From the NCBI GenBank assembly GCA_945878355.1, contig CAMCTC010000002.1:1-64000 (forward strand): a stretch of DNA of 64,000 nucleotides. The letters run 5' to 3'. Origin of the DNA: Bordetella parapertussis (GTDB lineage: Bacteria > Pseudomonadota > Gammaproteobacteria > Burkholderiales > Burkholderiaceae_C). The stretch's first letter is position 1, and each line of letters starts with the position of its first letter. Both the position numbers and the translations under genes were made by a program. Shown piece after piece: positions 19,721 to 28,888 of the stretch. Below the pieces are notes generated by a model that had not been told where the DNA came from, searched no databases, and saw nothing but the letters and a program-made list of their open reading frames with translations.

Positions 19721-20785
19721 ATGCCACTCGTCTCGATGCGCCAACTGCTGGACCACGCCGCCGAAATGGGCTACGGCATCCCGGCCTTCAACGTCAACAA
19801 CCTCGAGCAGGTTCAAGCGGTGATGTCGGCCGCGGCCGAAGTGGACGCCCCGGTGATCCTGCAAGCCAGCGCCGGCGCCCGCAAATACGCTGGCGAGCAC
19901 TTCATCAAACATTTGATTTCTGCGGCAGTCGAATCCTGGCCGAACGTTCCCTTGGTGATGCATCAGGACCACGGCCAGAGCGTCGCTGTGTGTCAGGGCG
20001 CGATTGACCTGGGTTTCAGCTCGGTGATGATGGACGGCTCGCTGGAGGCCGACGGCAAGACCATCGCCAGCTACGACTACAACGTCGACGTCACCCGCGC
20101 GGTGGTCGACTTGGCGCACCGCCTGGGCGTCACGGTCGAGGGTGAACTGGGTTGCCTGGGATCGCTAGAGACCATGAAGGGCGACAAGGAAGACGGGCAC
20201 GGCACCGAGGCCACCATGACGCGCGAGCAACTGCTCACCGATCCCGAGCAGGCCGCCGACTTCGTCAAGCGCACCCAGCTTGACGCGCTGGCGATCGCCA
20301 TCGGCACCAGCCATGGCGCTTACAAGTTCACCCGCAAACCCACTGGCGACATCCTGGCGATCGACCGCATCAAGGCGATCAACCGTCGCATCCCCAACAC
20401 CCACTTGGTGATGCACGGCAGTTCTAGCGTGCCGCAGGACTTGCTGGCCGAGATCCGCCAGTTCGGTGGCGACATGAAAGAGACCTACGGCGTGCCGGTC
20501 GAAGAGATCCAGGAAGCGATCAAGTACGGCGTGCGCAAGATCAACATTGACACCGACATCCGGCTGGCGATGACTGGTGCGATCCGCCGCTACCTGGCCG
20601 AGAACCCGAGTAAATTCGACCCGCGCGACTACCTCAAGCCCGCGCGTGAAGCCGCCAAGGCGATCTGTTTGCAGCGCTATGTGCAGTTCGGCTGCTCGGG
20701 CCAGGGCAGCAAGATCAAGGCCTTGCCCCTCGTCACCGTGGCTCAGCGCTATGCCAGTGGCGAGTTGGCCCAGTTGGTGACCTGA
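19721..20785 (+). CDS. fba: Fructose-bisphosphate aldolase, class II
   Basis: This zinc-dependent aldolase splits fructose 1,6-bisphosphate into two triose phosphates. The 354 residues show the class II zinc-binding motif VMHQDHGQS, the glutamate region [12 protein letters not shown] and the phosphate-binding [11 protein letters not shown], with [16 protein letters not shown] near the C-terminus. The length and the [16 protein letters not shown] start fit the Calvin-cycle/Burkholderiales type (CbbA-like). It follows pyk, as is common in this order, and precedes purC by 146 bases. Confidence 0.97.
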   Translation: MPLVSMRQLLDHAAEMGYGIPAFNVNNLEQVQAVMSAAAEVDAPVILQASAGARKYAGEHFIKHLISAAVESWPNVPLVMHQDHGQSVAVCQGAIDLGFSSVMMDGSLEADGKTIASYDYNVDVTRAVVDLAHRLGVTVEGELGCLGSLETMKGDKEDGHGTEATMTREQLLTDPEQAADFVKRTQLDALAIAIGTSHGAYKFTRKPTGDILAIDRIKAINRRIPNTHLVMHGSSSVPQDLLAEIRQFGGDMKETYGVPVEEIQEAIKYGVRKINIDTDIRLAMTGAIRRYLAENPSKFDPRDYLKPAREAAKAICLQRYVQFGCSGQGSKIKALPLVTVAQRYASGELAQLVT

Positions 20786-20931
20786 GTCTGTCGGTCGGCA
20801 CGGGTCAATTGGGCTGGAGAACCGACTGATCGGGTGCGTCAGGTGGGCCCGATCAGGCTGGGTACAGGCGCGGCCGAAGGGCACAATCGGGCGATCCGCA
20901 GACCGCCGCAATGATGCCCGAGACACCCGCC

Positions 20932-21834
20932 ATGAGCACCCCAGCCCTCTTCGAATCCAATCTGCGCTCGCTGCCGCTGCTGGCCCGCGGCAAGGTCCGT
21001 GACAACTACGCAGTCGGCAATGATCGGCTGTTGCTACTGGCGTCGGACCGCATCTCTGCCTTCGACGTGGTGATGGGCGAGCCGATTCCGGGCAAGGGTC
21101 AGCTGTTGACCCAGATGGCACTGTTCTGGTTCGACAAGCTGGCCCATATCGTGCCAAACCACCTCACCGGCGAGGCGCCCGAGAGCGTGGTCGCGCCAGA
21201 CGAGATCGCGCAGGTTATCGGTCGTGCGATGCTGGTCAAGCGACTGAAGCCGCTGCCGGTTGAAGCCGTGGTGCGAGGCTACCTCGCCGGTTCAGGCTGG
21301 AAGGAGTACCAGCACAACGGCGAAGTCTGTGGCGTGGCACTGCCACCAGGTCTGAAGAATGCCAGCCGACTGCCCGAACCGATCTTCACCCCCGCCACCA
21401 AAGCCGAGATGGGCGAGCACGATGAGAACATCAGCTTGGCTCGCATGGCCGGCATCATCGGCGCTGATTTGGCAGGCAAGGTGCGCGACATCTCGCTTCG
21501 CCTATACCGCGAAGCCGCCGCCTATGCACTGACACGCGGCATCATCATCGCCGACACCAAGTTCGAATTCGGCTTGTCAGCGGATGGCACGCTGACCTTG
21601 ATGGACGAAATCCTCACCCCCGACTCGTCGCGGTTCTGGCCGCTGGCGTCCTACCAGGAGGGGGTCAATCCCCCCAGTTACGACAAGCAGTTCCTGCGCG
21701 ATTGGCTGGAAACTGCGCAAGTGGCTGGCGCGCCCTGGAACAAGCGGGCACCAGCACCCGAAATGCCCCAACAAATTGCCGAGACCACTGCGGCCCGATA
21801 CCAAGCCGCGACATCGGCATTGCTCAGCAGGTGA
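20932..21834 (+). CDS. purC: Phosphoribosylaminoimidazole-succinocarboxamide synthase PurC
   Basis: PurC (SAICAR synthetase) joins CAIR and aspartate in purine synthesis, the step right after PurE. Signatures include [37 protein letters not shown] nucleotide residues, [17 protein letters not shown] and [10 protein letters not shown], with [12 protein letters not shown] near the end. At 300 residues it is the long form, typical of Burkholderiales and yeast-like enzymes. ATGs at 20911 and 20932 are both possible; I choose the second, which leaves [17 protein letters not shown]. In many relatives purE and purK follow directly; here they lie 16 kb away. Confidence 0.95.
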   Translation: MSTPALFESNLRSLPLLARGKVRDNYAVGNDRLLLLASDRISAFDVVMGEPIPGKGQLLTQMALFWFDKLAHIVPNHLTGEAPESVVAPDEIAQVIGRAMLVKRLKPLPVEAVVRGYLAGSGWKEYQHNGEVCGVALPPGLKNASRLPEPIFTPATKAEMGEHDENISLARMAGIIGADLAGKVRDISLRLYREAAAYALTRGIIIADTKFEFGLSADGTLTLMDEILTPDSSRFWPLASYQEGVNPPSYDKQFLRDWLETAQVAGAPWNKRAPAPEMPQQIAETTAARYQAATSALLSR

Positions 21835-21838
21835 AACC

Positions 21839-22924
21839 ATGGATTCCAGGCTGCTCGCCAGCTTGAATTTCCAAGCCGGCAGCACCGGAGATCCTGTGCT
21901 GTGGGCCAGAACCTTGTGCCGGGCAGCGTCGCACTTTGCGCGGCAAGGCAGTACAGCTGAAGCGCTGACGTCCATCGCCGTCGTCAGGTCTCAGTTCGGC
22001 CATGAGATACCCGCCGAAGTCACCTCCTGGCTGATGCTCGCCGAAGGGGTCTTGCACTACTTCCAGAAAAGACTCCGCGATGCCTACGACCGAATCCAGC
22101 GCGCCTATGGACTGGCTGTCGCGCTGAAGATCGATTCAGCACTGCCCAGTTGTGCCGCGTGGATGGCGCACACCGAATTCATTGAATCCAAGTACGAGCC
22201 GATGGCGATCCACCTGGAGCAGGCGCTGACCTCGGCTCAGCAGCAGGACCATCAAGCGGTGGCACGCGCAGCTTTGGTACTGGCTGCCGCCTTTCATCTG
22301 GCCAACGATTTCGAGTCTGCAAGACCCTGGTATGAGCAGGCTCGACAGCGCGCGGCGGCTGAAGGCGATGAGACAACCATCAGCGCCATGCTCTACAACG
22401 TTGCGGCGATGCGCGCGGCCAATGCCCGCCTGGCTGATACTTTTGGCGTCCAGGACTCAGGCGAGACCCAGCGCGCCGCGATGGAGTTGTCGTCTTCACT
22501 CAACTACGATGCTGCGATTGGAAACACCGCGCTCGCATTTTCGACTCAGATGTTGAATGGGCTGATATTGACCTTGTCAAAACGTTACGCCGATGCTTTG
22601 AAAATATTTATCGAAATCGACAAAAACACTTCGGAAATAACAGAATCTTCACTCATAACCATTGATACAGCTTGGTGCACGGCCAACCTTGGTGATTTCG
22701 AAAAGGCATGGCAATTCGCCATGCTGGCAGGCAATCAGCCACGCGAGAAATCAGAACCCGATGACGTCGCCTATATCAACTCGAGAATCTCTCAGATTGC
22801 CGACCTCTGTGGTCGCAGTGACGCCACATCAAGCTATCGTGCGACGGCCAACGCGGCCCTCGCAAGCCATCGCCAATTTCAAGCGACATTGCGCTCACGC
22901 CTGAAAGCGATCAGGTTTTCCTGA
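21839..22924 (+). CDS. TPR-like helical-repeat protein of unknown function
   Basis: This is a 361-residue, apparently cytoplasmic protein with no signal peptide. It is helical throughout, with recurring alanine-rich pairs that look like degenerate tetratricopeptide repeats, for example in DHQAVARAALVLAAAFHLAN and DFESARPWYEQARQRAAAEG. The C-terminal helices are SYRATANAALASHRQFQ. Resemblance to the TPR sensor regions of some diguanylate cyclases is possible, but no GGDEF or other output domain is encoded. AGGTGA before the ATG at 21839 is a fair ribosome site. Bases about 22550-22830 are noticeably AT-richer than the surroundings. It ends just before a strong terminator. Confidence 0.7.
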   Translation: MDSRLLASLNFQAGSTGDPVLWARTLCRAASHFARQGSTAEALTSIAVVRSQFGHEIPAEVTSWLMLAEGVLHYFQKRLRDAYDRIQRAYGLAVALKIDSALPSCAAWMAHTEFIESKYEPMAIHLEQALTSAQQQDHQAVARAALVLAAAFHLANDFESARPWYEQARQRAAAEGDETTISAMLYNVAAMRAANARLADTFGVQDSGETQRAAMELSSSLNYDAAIGNTALAFSTQMLNGLILTLSKRYADALKIFIEIDKNTSEITESSLITIDTAWCTANLGDFEKAWQFAMLAGNQPREKSEPDDVAYINSRISQIADLCGRSDATSSYRATANAALASHRQFQATLRSRLKAIRFS

Positions 22925-22931
22925 ACCCTGC

Positions 22932-22961
22932 AAAAAAAACCCGGCAATTGCCGGGTTTTTT
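22932..22961. terminator. Bidirectional rho-independent terminator
   Basis: A perfect 16-base palindrome (CCCGGCAATTGCCGGG, 22940-22955) is flanked by eight A on the left and six T on the right. It would therefore terminate transcription in both directions, serving the TPR gene (plus) and the histone-like gene (minus), which converge on it. Confidence 0.95.
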
Positions 22962-22980
22962 GACGTTGCCCAGACAGGCA

Positions 22981-23391
22981 TCAGGGCTTGTTGCCCGTCG
23001 GGAATGGCCAAGCTGCGGCAGGGCTCAGCGCTGTCTTCGCCGACGCTGATGCAGGTGCCGCGGCGCTTGCGGACGCCCTCTTGGCTGCTGCCTTCTTCGC
23101 GGGTGCTGCAGCCTTCTTTGCCGGTGCTGCTGCCTTCTTTGCCGGTGCTGCTACCTTCTTCGCAGGTGCTACCACCTTCTTCGCCGGTGCTGCTACCTTC
23201 TTCGCAGGTGCTGACACCTTCTTCGCAGGTGCTGCAGCCTTCTTTGCAGGCGTCGCTGCCTTCTTCGCAGGTGCTGCCGCCTTCTTCACAGGCGCTGCTG
23301 CCTTCTTGGCCGGTGCCGCCTTCTTGGCGGGAGCCGCGGTCTTCTTCATCGCTGGTTTTGCGGCCGGAGCGGCCTTCTTCGCAGTTGCCAT
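22981..23391 (-). CDS. Histone H1-like lysine/alanine-repeat protein
   Basis: This is a 136-residue, extremely basic protein of Ala, Lys and Pro. The start is the ATG at 23391, with AAGGAG well placed upstream. After a short MATAKKAAPAAKP leader, residues 29-105 are eleven seven-residue units of the type KKAAAPA, followed by a Ser/Ala tail and a non-repetitive end (PFPTGNKP). Such proteins resemble the C-terminal tail of eukaryotic histone H1 and are known in Burkholderiales and in Bordetella (BpH1/BpH2) as nucleoid-associated DNA-binding proteins. The heptad length could easily vary between strains by slippage. It converges on the TPR gene with a shared terminator. Confidence 0.88.
   Translation of the reverse strand: MATAKKAAPAAKPAMKKTAAPAKKAAPAKKAAAPVKKAAAPAKKAATPAKKAAAPAKKVSAPAKKVAAPAKKVVAPAKKVAAPAKKAAAPAKKAAAPAKKAAAKRASASAAAPASASAKTALSPAAAWPFPTGNKP
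23077..23307 (-). repeat. Eleven tandem 21-bp coding repeats in the histone-like gene
   Basis: The 231 bases encode eleven heptapeptides, each beginning Lys-Lys and ending Pro-Ala (or a close variant), with an exact 7-residue period. The repeats differ mainly at the third to fifth codon (AAA, AAT, VSA, VAA, VVA). Confidence 0.9.
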
Positions 23392-23421
23392 GACAATCTC
23401 CTTGATCAAGTTACGAAATAC

Positions 23422-23479
23422 ACCCAACCGGTCTAGCGGAGGGGCGATTCATCAAAGCGTTGACAGGACCCGGTTGGGT
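23422..23479. repeat. Inverted repeat upstream of the histone-like gene
   Basis: ACCCAACCGG at 23422-23431 is matched by CCGGTTGGGT at 23470-23479, a perfect 10-bp inverted repeat around a 38-base spacer. It lies 30-90 bases upstream of the histone-like gene start. It could be an operator or a leader RNA structure; neither is shown by the sequence alone. Confidence 0.55.
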
Positions 23480-23601
23480 CCGCCTCCACACCGATGAACG
23501 GGGGATGCACCCTGCCAGACCACTTCTGATGGCGGCGGAACAGGGCACGAATCTTGACTTGCTGATGGCACCTTGGGCATGGCTTCTGGACGCCAGCGCC
23601 C

Positions 23602-24828
23602 TCAGTCCCAACTCAGCGCGCCACCGGACTGGTACTCAATGACGCGGGTTTCAAAGAAATTACGCTCTTTCTTCAAATCGATCATTTCGCTCATCCAGGG
23701 GAACGGGTTCTCTTCGTTCGGGAACAAGGCCTCGAGTCCGATCTGGGTCGCACGTCGGTTGGCGATGTAGCGCAGGTAGCCCTTGAACATCGACGCGTTC
23801 AATCCCAACACGCCGCGCGGCATTGTGTCCTCGGCGTAGCGGTACTCCAGTTCGACTGCGCGCTCGAACAAGGCTTTGATCTCGGCCTTGAACTGCGAGG
23901 TCCACAGTTGGGGGTTCTCGGCCTTGATCTGGTTGATCAGGTCAATGCCAAAGTTGCAGTGCATCGATTCGTCACGCAGGATGTACTGGTACTGCTCGGC
24001 AGCGCCCGTCATCTTGTTCTGCCGCCCCATCGCCAGGATCTGGGTGAACCCGACGTAGAAGAACATACCCTCCATCAGGCAGGCGAAGACGATCAGCGAA
24101 CGCAGCAAGGTCTGGTCGTTTTCCAGCGTACCGGTGCTGAAGGTCGGGTCCATGATCGCGTTGATGAACGGGATCAGGAACTGGTCCTTGTCGCGGATCG
24201 ATTCGATCTCGTTGTAGGCGTTGAAGATCTCGGCTTCATCAAGCCCCAGCGACTCGACGATGTACTGGTAAGCGTGGGTGTGGATCGCCTCCTCGAAAGC
24301 CTGGCGCAGCAGGAACTGGCGGCATTCGGGCGCGGTGATGTGACGGTAGGTGCCCAGCACGATGTTGTTGGCAGCGAGCGAATCGGCAGTGACGAAAAAG
24401 CCGAGGTTTCGCATGATGATGCGGCGCTCGTCATCGGTCAGGCCGTTCGGATCTTTCCAGGTCGCGATGTCGCGCGACATGTTGACCTCCTGCGGCATCC
24501 AGTGGTTGGCGCAGGATGAAAGGTACTTCTCCCAGGCCCACTTGTACTTGAACGGCACCAACTGGTTGACGTCGGTCCGTCCGTTGATGATTCGCTTCTC
24601 GGCGATGTTGACGCGTCCCGCGCCGCTGTCAGAACTGGGCGCTGCCTTCACGCTGCGCGCCGCACTGACCGAAGCCATCGCTGCGTCCAGCGTCGACGTC
24701 GAAACGGCACTGTCGAGTTGCGTCAAGGATGAAGCTGGCAAGGCCCGCGACAGACCCGTGGCTTGCGGCACGGGGACGGGCAACGATGACGTCGGCGTGA
24801 GTTTGACTTCGTCTTCCCAAACCAGCAT
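23602..24828 (-). CDS. nrdB: Ribonucleoside-diphosphate reductase, class Ia, beta subunit
   Basis: This is the small subunit that houses the diferric-tyrosyl radical used by NrdA to reduce ribonucleotides. Iron ligands can be followed: the Asp before [13 protein letters not shown], the E-x-x-H pair in [11 protein letters not shown] with the radical tyrosine just after it, and a second E-x-x-H pair in [11 protein letters not shown]. The C-terminal tail that docks in NrdA is SGGALSWD. The 408 residues include a 60-residue Ser/Ala-rich N-terminal extension not needed for catalysis, whose role is unknown. It has its own promoter downstream of nrdA. Confidence 0.96.
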   Translation of the reverse strand: MLVWEDEVKLTPTSSLPVPVPQATGLSRALPASSLTQLDSAVSTSTLDAAMASVSAARSVKAAPSSDSGAGRVNIAEKRIINGRTDVNQLVPFKYKWAWEKYLSSCANHWMPQEVNMSRDIATWKDPNGLTDDERRIIMRNLGFFVTADSLAANNIVLGTYRHITAPECRQFLLRQAFEEAIHTHAYQYIVESLGLDEAEIFNAYNEIESIRDKDQFLIPFINAIMDPTFSTGTLENDQTLLRSLIVFACLMEGMFFYVGFTQILAMGRQNKMTGAAEQYQYILRDESMHCNFGIDLINQIKAENPQLWTSQFKAEIKALFERAVELEYRYAEDTMPRGVLGLNASMFKGYLRYIANRRATQIGLEALFPNEENPFPWMSEMIDLKKERNFFETRVIEYQSGGALSWD

Positions 24829-24851
24829 AGATGTACTTTCGGTAACCCCGA

Positions 24852-24880
24852 ATTATCGGAGCGTTGTGTTCAAAAACCAA
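24852..24880 (-). promoter_or_regulatory. Probable promoter of nrdB
   Basis: On the minus strand a TTGGTT -35 (24875-24880) and a GATAAT -10 (24852-24857) are separated by exactly 17 bases. The start of transcription would be near 24845, about 17 bases before the nrdB ATG. No NrdR box is seen here, in contrast to nrdA. Confidence 0.5.
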
Positions 24881-25022
24881 GCACTACTTCACAGGCAATT
24901 CAGGCTGCTTGCCAGAACGCAGCCCAAGCCTTGCGCTAGGCAGAGAGAGAGATCTCGGCAGCCAGATCGCGGCCTGGGCAATTCCCGACCGCAACCTGGC
25001 TTTGCCGATGGTCGCCAAGCGC

Positions 25023-27926
25023 CTACTGGCAGGCCTCGCAGTCGGGGTTGTCGATCGAGCAGAACTTGATGTCGGTCGCTGGCGTCGCGTCGATTGCATG
25101 TTGGGCTGCTGCGGCCGCGGCATCCAGTGCCGACATGCCGCCCGATGGGCCGCTGGATACCGCATTCATCGCCCCAGCCGTGACGGTGGACTTCTCGGCA
25201 TGGGTCGCGCCCATGGTCCGCAGGTAATAAGTGGTCTTCAGGCCGCGCAGCCAGGCCAGCTTGTAGATCTCGTCGAGCTTCTTGCCCGACGCGCCGGCCA
25301 GGTAGATGTTCAGGCTCTGGGCCTGGTCTATCCATTTCTGGCGCCGCGACGCCGCCTCGACCAGCCACTGCGCATCGACCTCGAAAGCCGTGGCGTAGAG
25401 CTGCTTGATGTCATCGGGCACGCGGTCGATGCGGCGCAAGCTGCCGTCGAAATGTTTCAAGTCCATCACCATCACATCGTCCCAAAGGCCCAGACGCTTC
25501 AAGTCGCGAACCAGGTACTCGTTGACGATCGTGAACTCACCCGACAGGTTGCTCTTGACCGACAGGTTGCCGAAGCAGGGTTCGATCGATGCGTCGACGC
25601 CGATGATGTTGCTGATCGTCGCGGTGGGCGCGATCGCCACGCAATTGCTGTTGCGCATGCCGTGGGCCGCTATGCGAGCCCGCAGCGCGTCCCAGTCCAT
25701 CGTTGTCGAACGGTCGACCTCGACATAGCCGCCACGTGCTGCGCTGAGCAGGTCGAGCGAGTCGATCGGTAGGATGCCACGGTCCCACAGCGAGCCGCGG
25801 TAACTGGAATAACGGCCACGCTCCTCGGCCAATTCGGTGCTGGCCCAGTAGGCGTGATAGCAGATCGCCTCCATCGATCGGTCGGCGAACTCGACCGCCG
25901 CGTCCGATGCATAGGGCACACGCAACTCGTAGAGCGCATCCTGGAAACCCATCAGACCCAGCCCCACCGGGCGATGCCGCAGGTTGCTGTCGCGGGCCTT
26001 CTTAACGGCATAGAAGTTGATATCGATGACGTTGTCGAGCATCCGCATCGCTGTGCGCACCGTCTGCTTGAGCTTGACCTGGTCGACCACCTTGCCTTCA
26101 GGGCCATCCACCAGGTGCTGCGCCAGGTTGATCGAACCCAGGTTGCAGACCGCGATCTCGGTGTCGCTGGTGTTGAGCGTGATCTCGGTGCACAGGTTGC
26201 TGGAGTGCACCACGCCGACATGCTGCTGCGGCGAGCGCACGTTGCAAGCGTCCTTGAAGGTCACCCAAGGGTGGCCGGTCTCGAACAGCATCGTCAACAT
26301 CTTGCGCCACAAGTCCTTGGCCGCCATGCGCTTGTGCAGCTTGATCTCGCCGCGATCGGCCTTTTCTTCATAGGCGACATAGGCGCGCTCGAAATCGGCA
26401 CCGAACTTGTCGTGCAGGTCGGGGCAGTTCGACGGTGAGAACAGCGTCCACTGGCCACCCTCGATCACCCGGCGCATGAACAGGTCGGGGATCCAGTTGG
26501 CGGTGTTCATGTCGTGGGTACGACGCCGGTCGTCGCCGGTGTTCTTGCGCAACTCCAGAAACTCCTCGATGTCGAGGTGCCAGGTCTCCAGATAGGCACA
26601 GACTGCGCCCTTGCGCTTGCCGCCCTGGTTGACCGCCACTGCGGTGTCGTTGACAACCTTCAGAAAAGGCACGACACCCTGGCTCTTGCCGTTGGTGCCC
26701 TTGATGTAGCTGCCCAGCGCACGCACTCTTGTCCAGTCGTTGCCCAAGCCACCGGCGAACTTGCTCAGCAGCGCGTTTTCCTTCAGCGCTTCATAGATCC
26801 CGTCCAGGTCGTCGGCCACCGTGGTGAGGTAGCAACTCGACAGCTGCGAGCGCAGCGAACCGGCGTTGAAAAGCGTGGGCGTGCTCGACATGAAGTCGAA
26901 GCTCGACAGCACGTTGTAGAACTCGATCGCTCGCGCCTCGCGGTCGATCTCGCCCAGCGACAAACCCATCGCCACGCGCATAAAGAAGGCCTGAGGCATC
27001 TCGATGCGAAGTTCATCGATGTGCAGGAAGTAGCGGTCGAACAGGGTCTGCAGGCCGAGGTAATCGAACTGCAAATCGCGCTCGGGCTTGAGTGCAGCGC
27101 CCAGACGGGCCATGTCGTACTGTTGCAAACGAGGATCCAGCAGTTCGGCCTCAACCCCACGCTTGATGAACTGCGGGAAATAGTCTGGGTAGCGCACAGC
27201 CATCTCGGCCTGGCTGAGTTCTTCGCCGAGGATTTCCTTGCGGATGGTGTGCAGCAGCAAGCGCGCGGTGGCTCGGGTGTAGGCCGGCTCCTTCTCGATC
27301 AGCGTGCGCGCGGCCAGGATGCTGGCCTTGTGCACTTCGTCGATCGGCACGCCGTCGTACAGGTTGCGCCGTGTCTCGGCCAGGATAGGGTCGGCCTTGA
27401 CATCGGTGCCCAGCCCCTCACAAGCCGATACGATCAGCGCCTGCAGGGCGCCGAAGTCCAGCGGCACACGCTGGCCACGGTCGACCACGTGCAGCAACGG
27501 TGCCTGCGGCGCTGCCGGCTTGACCTGACGTGCGCGCTCCTGGGTGCGGCGCTCGCGGTACAAGACATAGGCTCGTGCCACCTCGTGGTGGCTGCCCCGC
27601 ATCAACCCAAGCTCGACCTGGTCTTGCACATCCTCGATGTGAAAAGTGCCGCCGCCCGGACGCGAACGCAGCAGGCCACGCACCACACTCTCGGTCAGAG
27701 AGTCGACGGTCTCTCGCACGCTGGCCGAGGCCGCACCCTGGGTGCCATGCACAGCCAGGAATGCCTTCATCAGCGCCACAGCGATCTTGTTGGGCTCGAA
27801 AGCCACGACCGAACCGTTGCGCCGGATGATCTGGAAACCGGTATAGGCCGACGAGGCGATGCCGCTCTGGGCTGGCGCGCGGGACGGGATCATGGCAGCT
27901 AGGCTGCTGGAGACAATGGTTTGCAT
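25023..27926 (-). CDS. nrdA: Ribonucleoside-diphosphate reductase, class Ia, alpha subunit
   Basis: This is the catalytic subunit that reduces ribonucleoside diphosphates. An ATP-cone allosteric domain (about residues 33-125, GFQIIRRNGSVVAFEPNK) is followed by a second ATP-cone-like region and the ten-stranded barrel. The active-site N-x-C-x-E motif (SSNLCTEI) and the disulfide partner in EIAVCNLGSINL are present. The C-terminal redox pair is CEAC followed by Gln. The 967 residues are long compared with E. coli NrdA (761), because of the two N-terminal regulatory segments common in beta-proteobacteria. GAGGA precedes the ATG at 27926. nrdB lies 194 bases downstream. Confidence 0.96.
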   Translation of the reverse strand: MQTIVSSSLAAMIPSRAPAQSGIASSAYTGFQIIRRNGSVVAFEPNKIAVALMKAFLAVHGTQGAASASVRETVDSLTESVVRGLLRSRPGGGTFHIEDVQDQVELGLMRGSHHEVARAYVLYRERRTQERARQVKPAAPQAPLLHVVDRGQRVPLDFGALQALIVSACEGLGTDVKADPILAETRRNLYDGVPIDEVHKASILAARTLIEKEPAYTRATARLLLHTIRKEILGEELSQAEMAVRYPDYFPQFIKRGVEAELLDPRLQQYDMARLGAALKPERDLQFDYLGLQTLFDRYFLHIDELRIEMPQAFFMRVAMGLSLGEIDREARAIEFYNVLSSFDFMSSTPTLFNAGSLRSQLSSCYLTTVADDLDGIYEALKENALLSKFAGGLGNDWTRVRALGSYIKGTNGKSQGVVPFLKVVNDTAVAVNQGGKRKGAVCAYLETWHLDIEEFLELRKNTGDDRRRTHDMNTANWIPDLFMRRVIEGGQWTLFSPSNCPDLHDKFGADFERAYVAYEEKADRGEIKLHKRMAAKDLWRKMLTMLFETGHPWVTFKDACNVRSPQQHVGVVHSSNLCTEITLNTSDTEIAVCNLGSINLAQHLVDGPEGKVVDQVKLKQTVRTAMRMLDNVIDINFYAVKKARDSNLRHRPVGLGLMGFQDALYELRVPYASDAAVEFADRSMEAICYHAYWASTELAEERGRYSSYRGSLWDRGILPIDSLDLLSAARGGYVEVDRSTTMDWDALRARIAAHGMRNSNCVAIAPTATISNIIGVDASIEPCFGNLSVKSNLSGEFTIVNEYLVRDLKRLGLWDDVMVMDLKHFDGSLRRIDRVPDDIKQLYATAFEVDAQWLVEAASRRQKWIDQAQSLNIYLAGASGKKLDEIYKLAWLRGLKTTYYLRTMGATHAEKSTVTAGAMNAVSSGPSGGMSALDAAAAAAQHAIDATPATDIKFCSIDNPDCEACQ

Positions 27927-28105
27927 TGGTTTTCCTCAGTGGCTAGCGGCCTAGGCCGCCGTGACGGCGAGTCGGAAAGCTGGGTTCGAGTCTGGGCTGG
28001 ACGGCCTGCCCGCAGCGGGCAGCAAGGTCAGACCTCAGCCACCAAGCCCAGTGGGCCAGCACGGTGAAACCTAACCAGCACCTCAGACGGGATGCGGTGT
28101 TCTTT

Positions 28106-28148
28106 GATCCTGTTCGCCAAGCCCGCGCAAGGGCTGGACAACAGGATC
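28106..28148 (-). promoter_or_regulatory. Long hairpin in the nrdA 5' leader
   Basis: GATCCTGTT (28106-28114) pairs perfectly with AACAGGATC (28140-28148), and the inner segment adds a second stem (CCAAGCCC with GGGCTGG, one bulge) around a six-base loop. It lies in the untranslated leader 20-60 bases after the predicted transcription start. No T-tract follows, so it is not a simple terminator. Confidence 0.6.
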
Positions 28149-28175
28149 TTGAAGGACGAAAGGATAGCACGAAAT

Positions 28176-28222
28176 ACACTATATCTAGGGTCTTTCGAGG
28201 CTTCAAGCACTACCTGTAGCGT
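28176..28222 (-). promoter_or_regulatory. nrdA promoter with two NrdR boxes
   Basis: On the minus strand TTGAAG (-35, 28201-28206) and TATAGT (-10, 28178-28183) are 17 bases apart. The -10 is embedded in a near-consensus NrdR box (28176-28191, 14 of 16 positions against acaCwAtATaTwGtgt). A weaker box (28207-28222, about 11 of 16) starts exactly 31 bases away, the three-helical-turn spacing expected for NrdR. This predicts repression of nrdA by NrdR when dNTPs are sufficient. The leader to nrdA would be about 245 bases. Confidence 0.85.
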
Positions 28223-28300
28223 GTATACCCTAGCAAAGCCAAGGGGCTGCTTGGCTGCGCCCTGGCGGCTAGACCAGGCCGTCATGAGCGGCGCTGACCG

Positions 28301-28888
28301 CTAGCCAGCCCGACGCAGGGCCGCTGGAAAGCCGGCTTGCTCGAACAGCGCGACCCAGTCGAAGCCCGCGCCGGGATCGTGCTTGCGGCCAGGGGCCACC
28401 TGCTCGTGACCGACCAACTCGCGCACCGGGTAGCGGCGGACGATCGCCTGCAGCAGCGACACCAGCGCAAGATACTGCGGCGGCTCAAAGTCGTGCCCCT
28501 CCAGGCCCTCAAGCTCGATGCCGATCGACCAATCGTTGCAGTTGTCGCGACCGCGCCAACTCGACTGCCCGGCATGCCAAGCCCGTCGGTCGCAGGAGAC
28601 GAACTGCAGCAAGGCCCCGTCGCGCCGCAACAGGAAGTGCGCCGACACCTTCAGGCCGGCGATCTGCGCGAAGTAGGGGTGAGCCGACGGGTCCAAGCGG
28701 TTCGTGAACAAGCGTTCGATCGCATCGCCACCGTACACCCCGGGCGGCAGGCTGATCGAGTGCAGCACCACCAGTTCCACCGCCAGGCCTGCGGGCCGCA
28801 GTCCGAAATTCGGGGAGGCCAGACGCTGCGCCGGCGACCACCAACCCTGGCGCCAGCGGCCCGACATGGGCTGGTCAGTCAAGGCCAT
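28301..28888 (-). CDS. ampD: 1,6-anhydro-N-acetylmuramyl-L-alanine amidase AmpD
   Basis: This cytoplasmic zinc amidase recycles anhydromuropeptides and so also controls AmpR-type beta-lactamase induction where present. Zinc ligands are visible in VVLHSISLPPG (first His), and in GHEQVAPGRKHDPG, which has the second ligand (GHE) and the His-x-Pro-type aspartate region. RRAWHAGQSSWRGRDNCNDW is the characteristic middle segment. The ATG at 28888 gives 195 residues and overlaps the pilR stop by 14 bases; ATG at 28867 would avoid the overlap. It is the last gene of the operon with pilS and pilR. This neighbourhood is common in Burkholderiales. Confidence 0.93.
   Translation of the reverse strand: MALTDQPMSGRWRQGWWSPAQRLASPNFGLRPAGLAVELVVLHSISLPPGVYGGDAIERLFTNRLDPSAHPYFAQIAGLKVSAHFLLRRDGALLQFVSCDRRAWHAGQSSWRGRDNCNDWSIGIELEGLEGHDFEPPQYLALVSLLQAIVRRYPVRELVGHEQVAPGRKHDPGAGFDWVALFEQAGFPAALRRAG

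Larger units (their letters stand above)
27927..28300 (-). other. Intergenic region between nrdA and ampD (leader of nrdA)
   Basis: These 374 bases hold no convincing gene. They contain the nrdA promoter and NrdR boxes (28176-28222), the 43-base hairpin (28106-28148), a smaller GC-rich hairpin near 28008-28022 (GCCCGCAGCGGGC), and otherwise unassigned leader sequence. Confidence 0.7.

Noticed and set aside
23077..23307. CRISPR-like short tandem repeats
   Set aside because: The repeats are contiguous 21-bp coding units without spacers, in frame with a lysine/alanine-rich protein.
27927..28170. Possible cobalamin riboswitch in the nrdA leader
   Set aside because: A GCCACTG-like stretch near the ribosome site and a CCCGC-containing hairpin drew attention, but the order and the other conserved core elements are missing. 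NrdA is also the class Ia enzyme, which does not use cobalamin.
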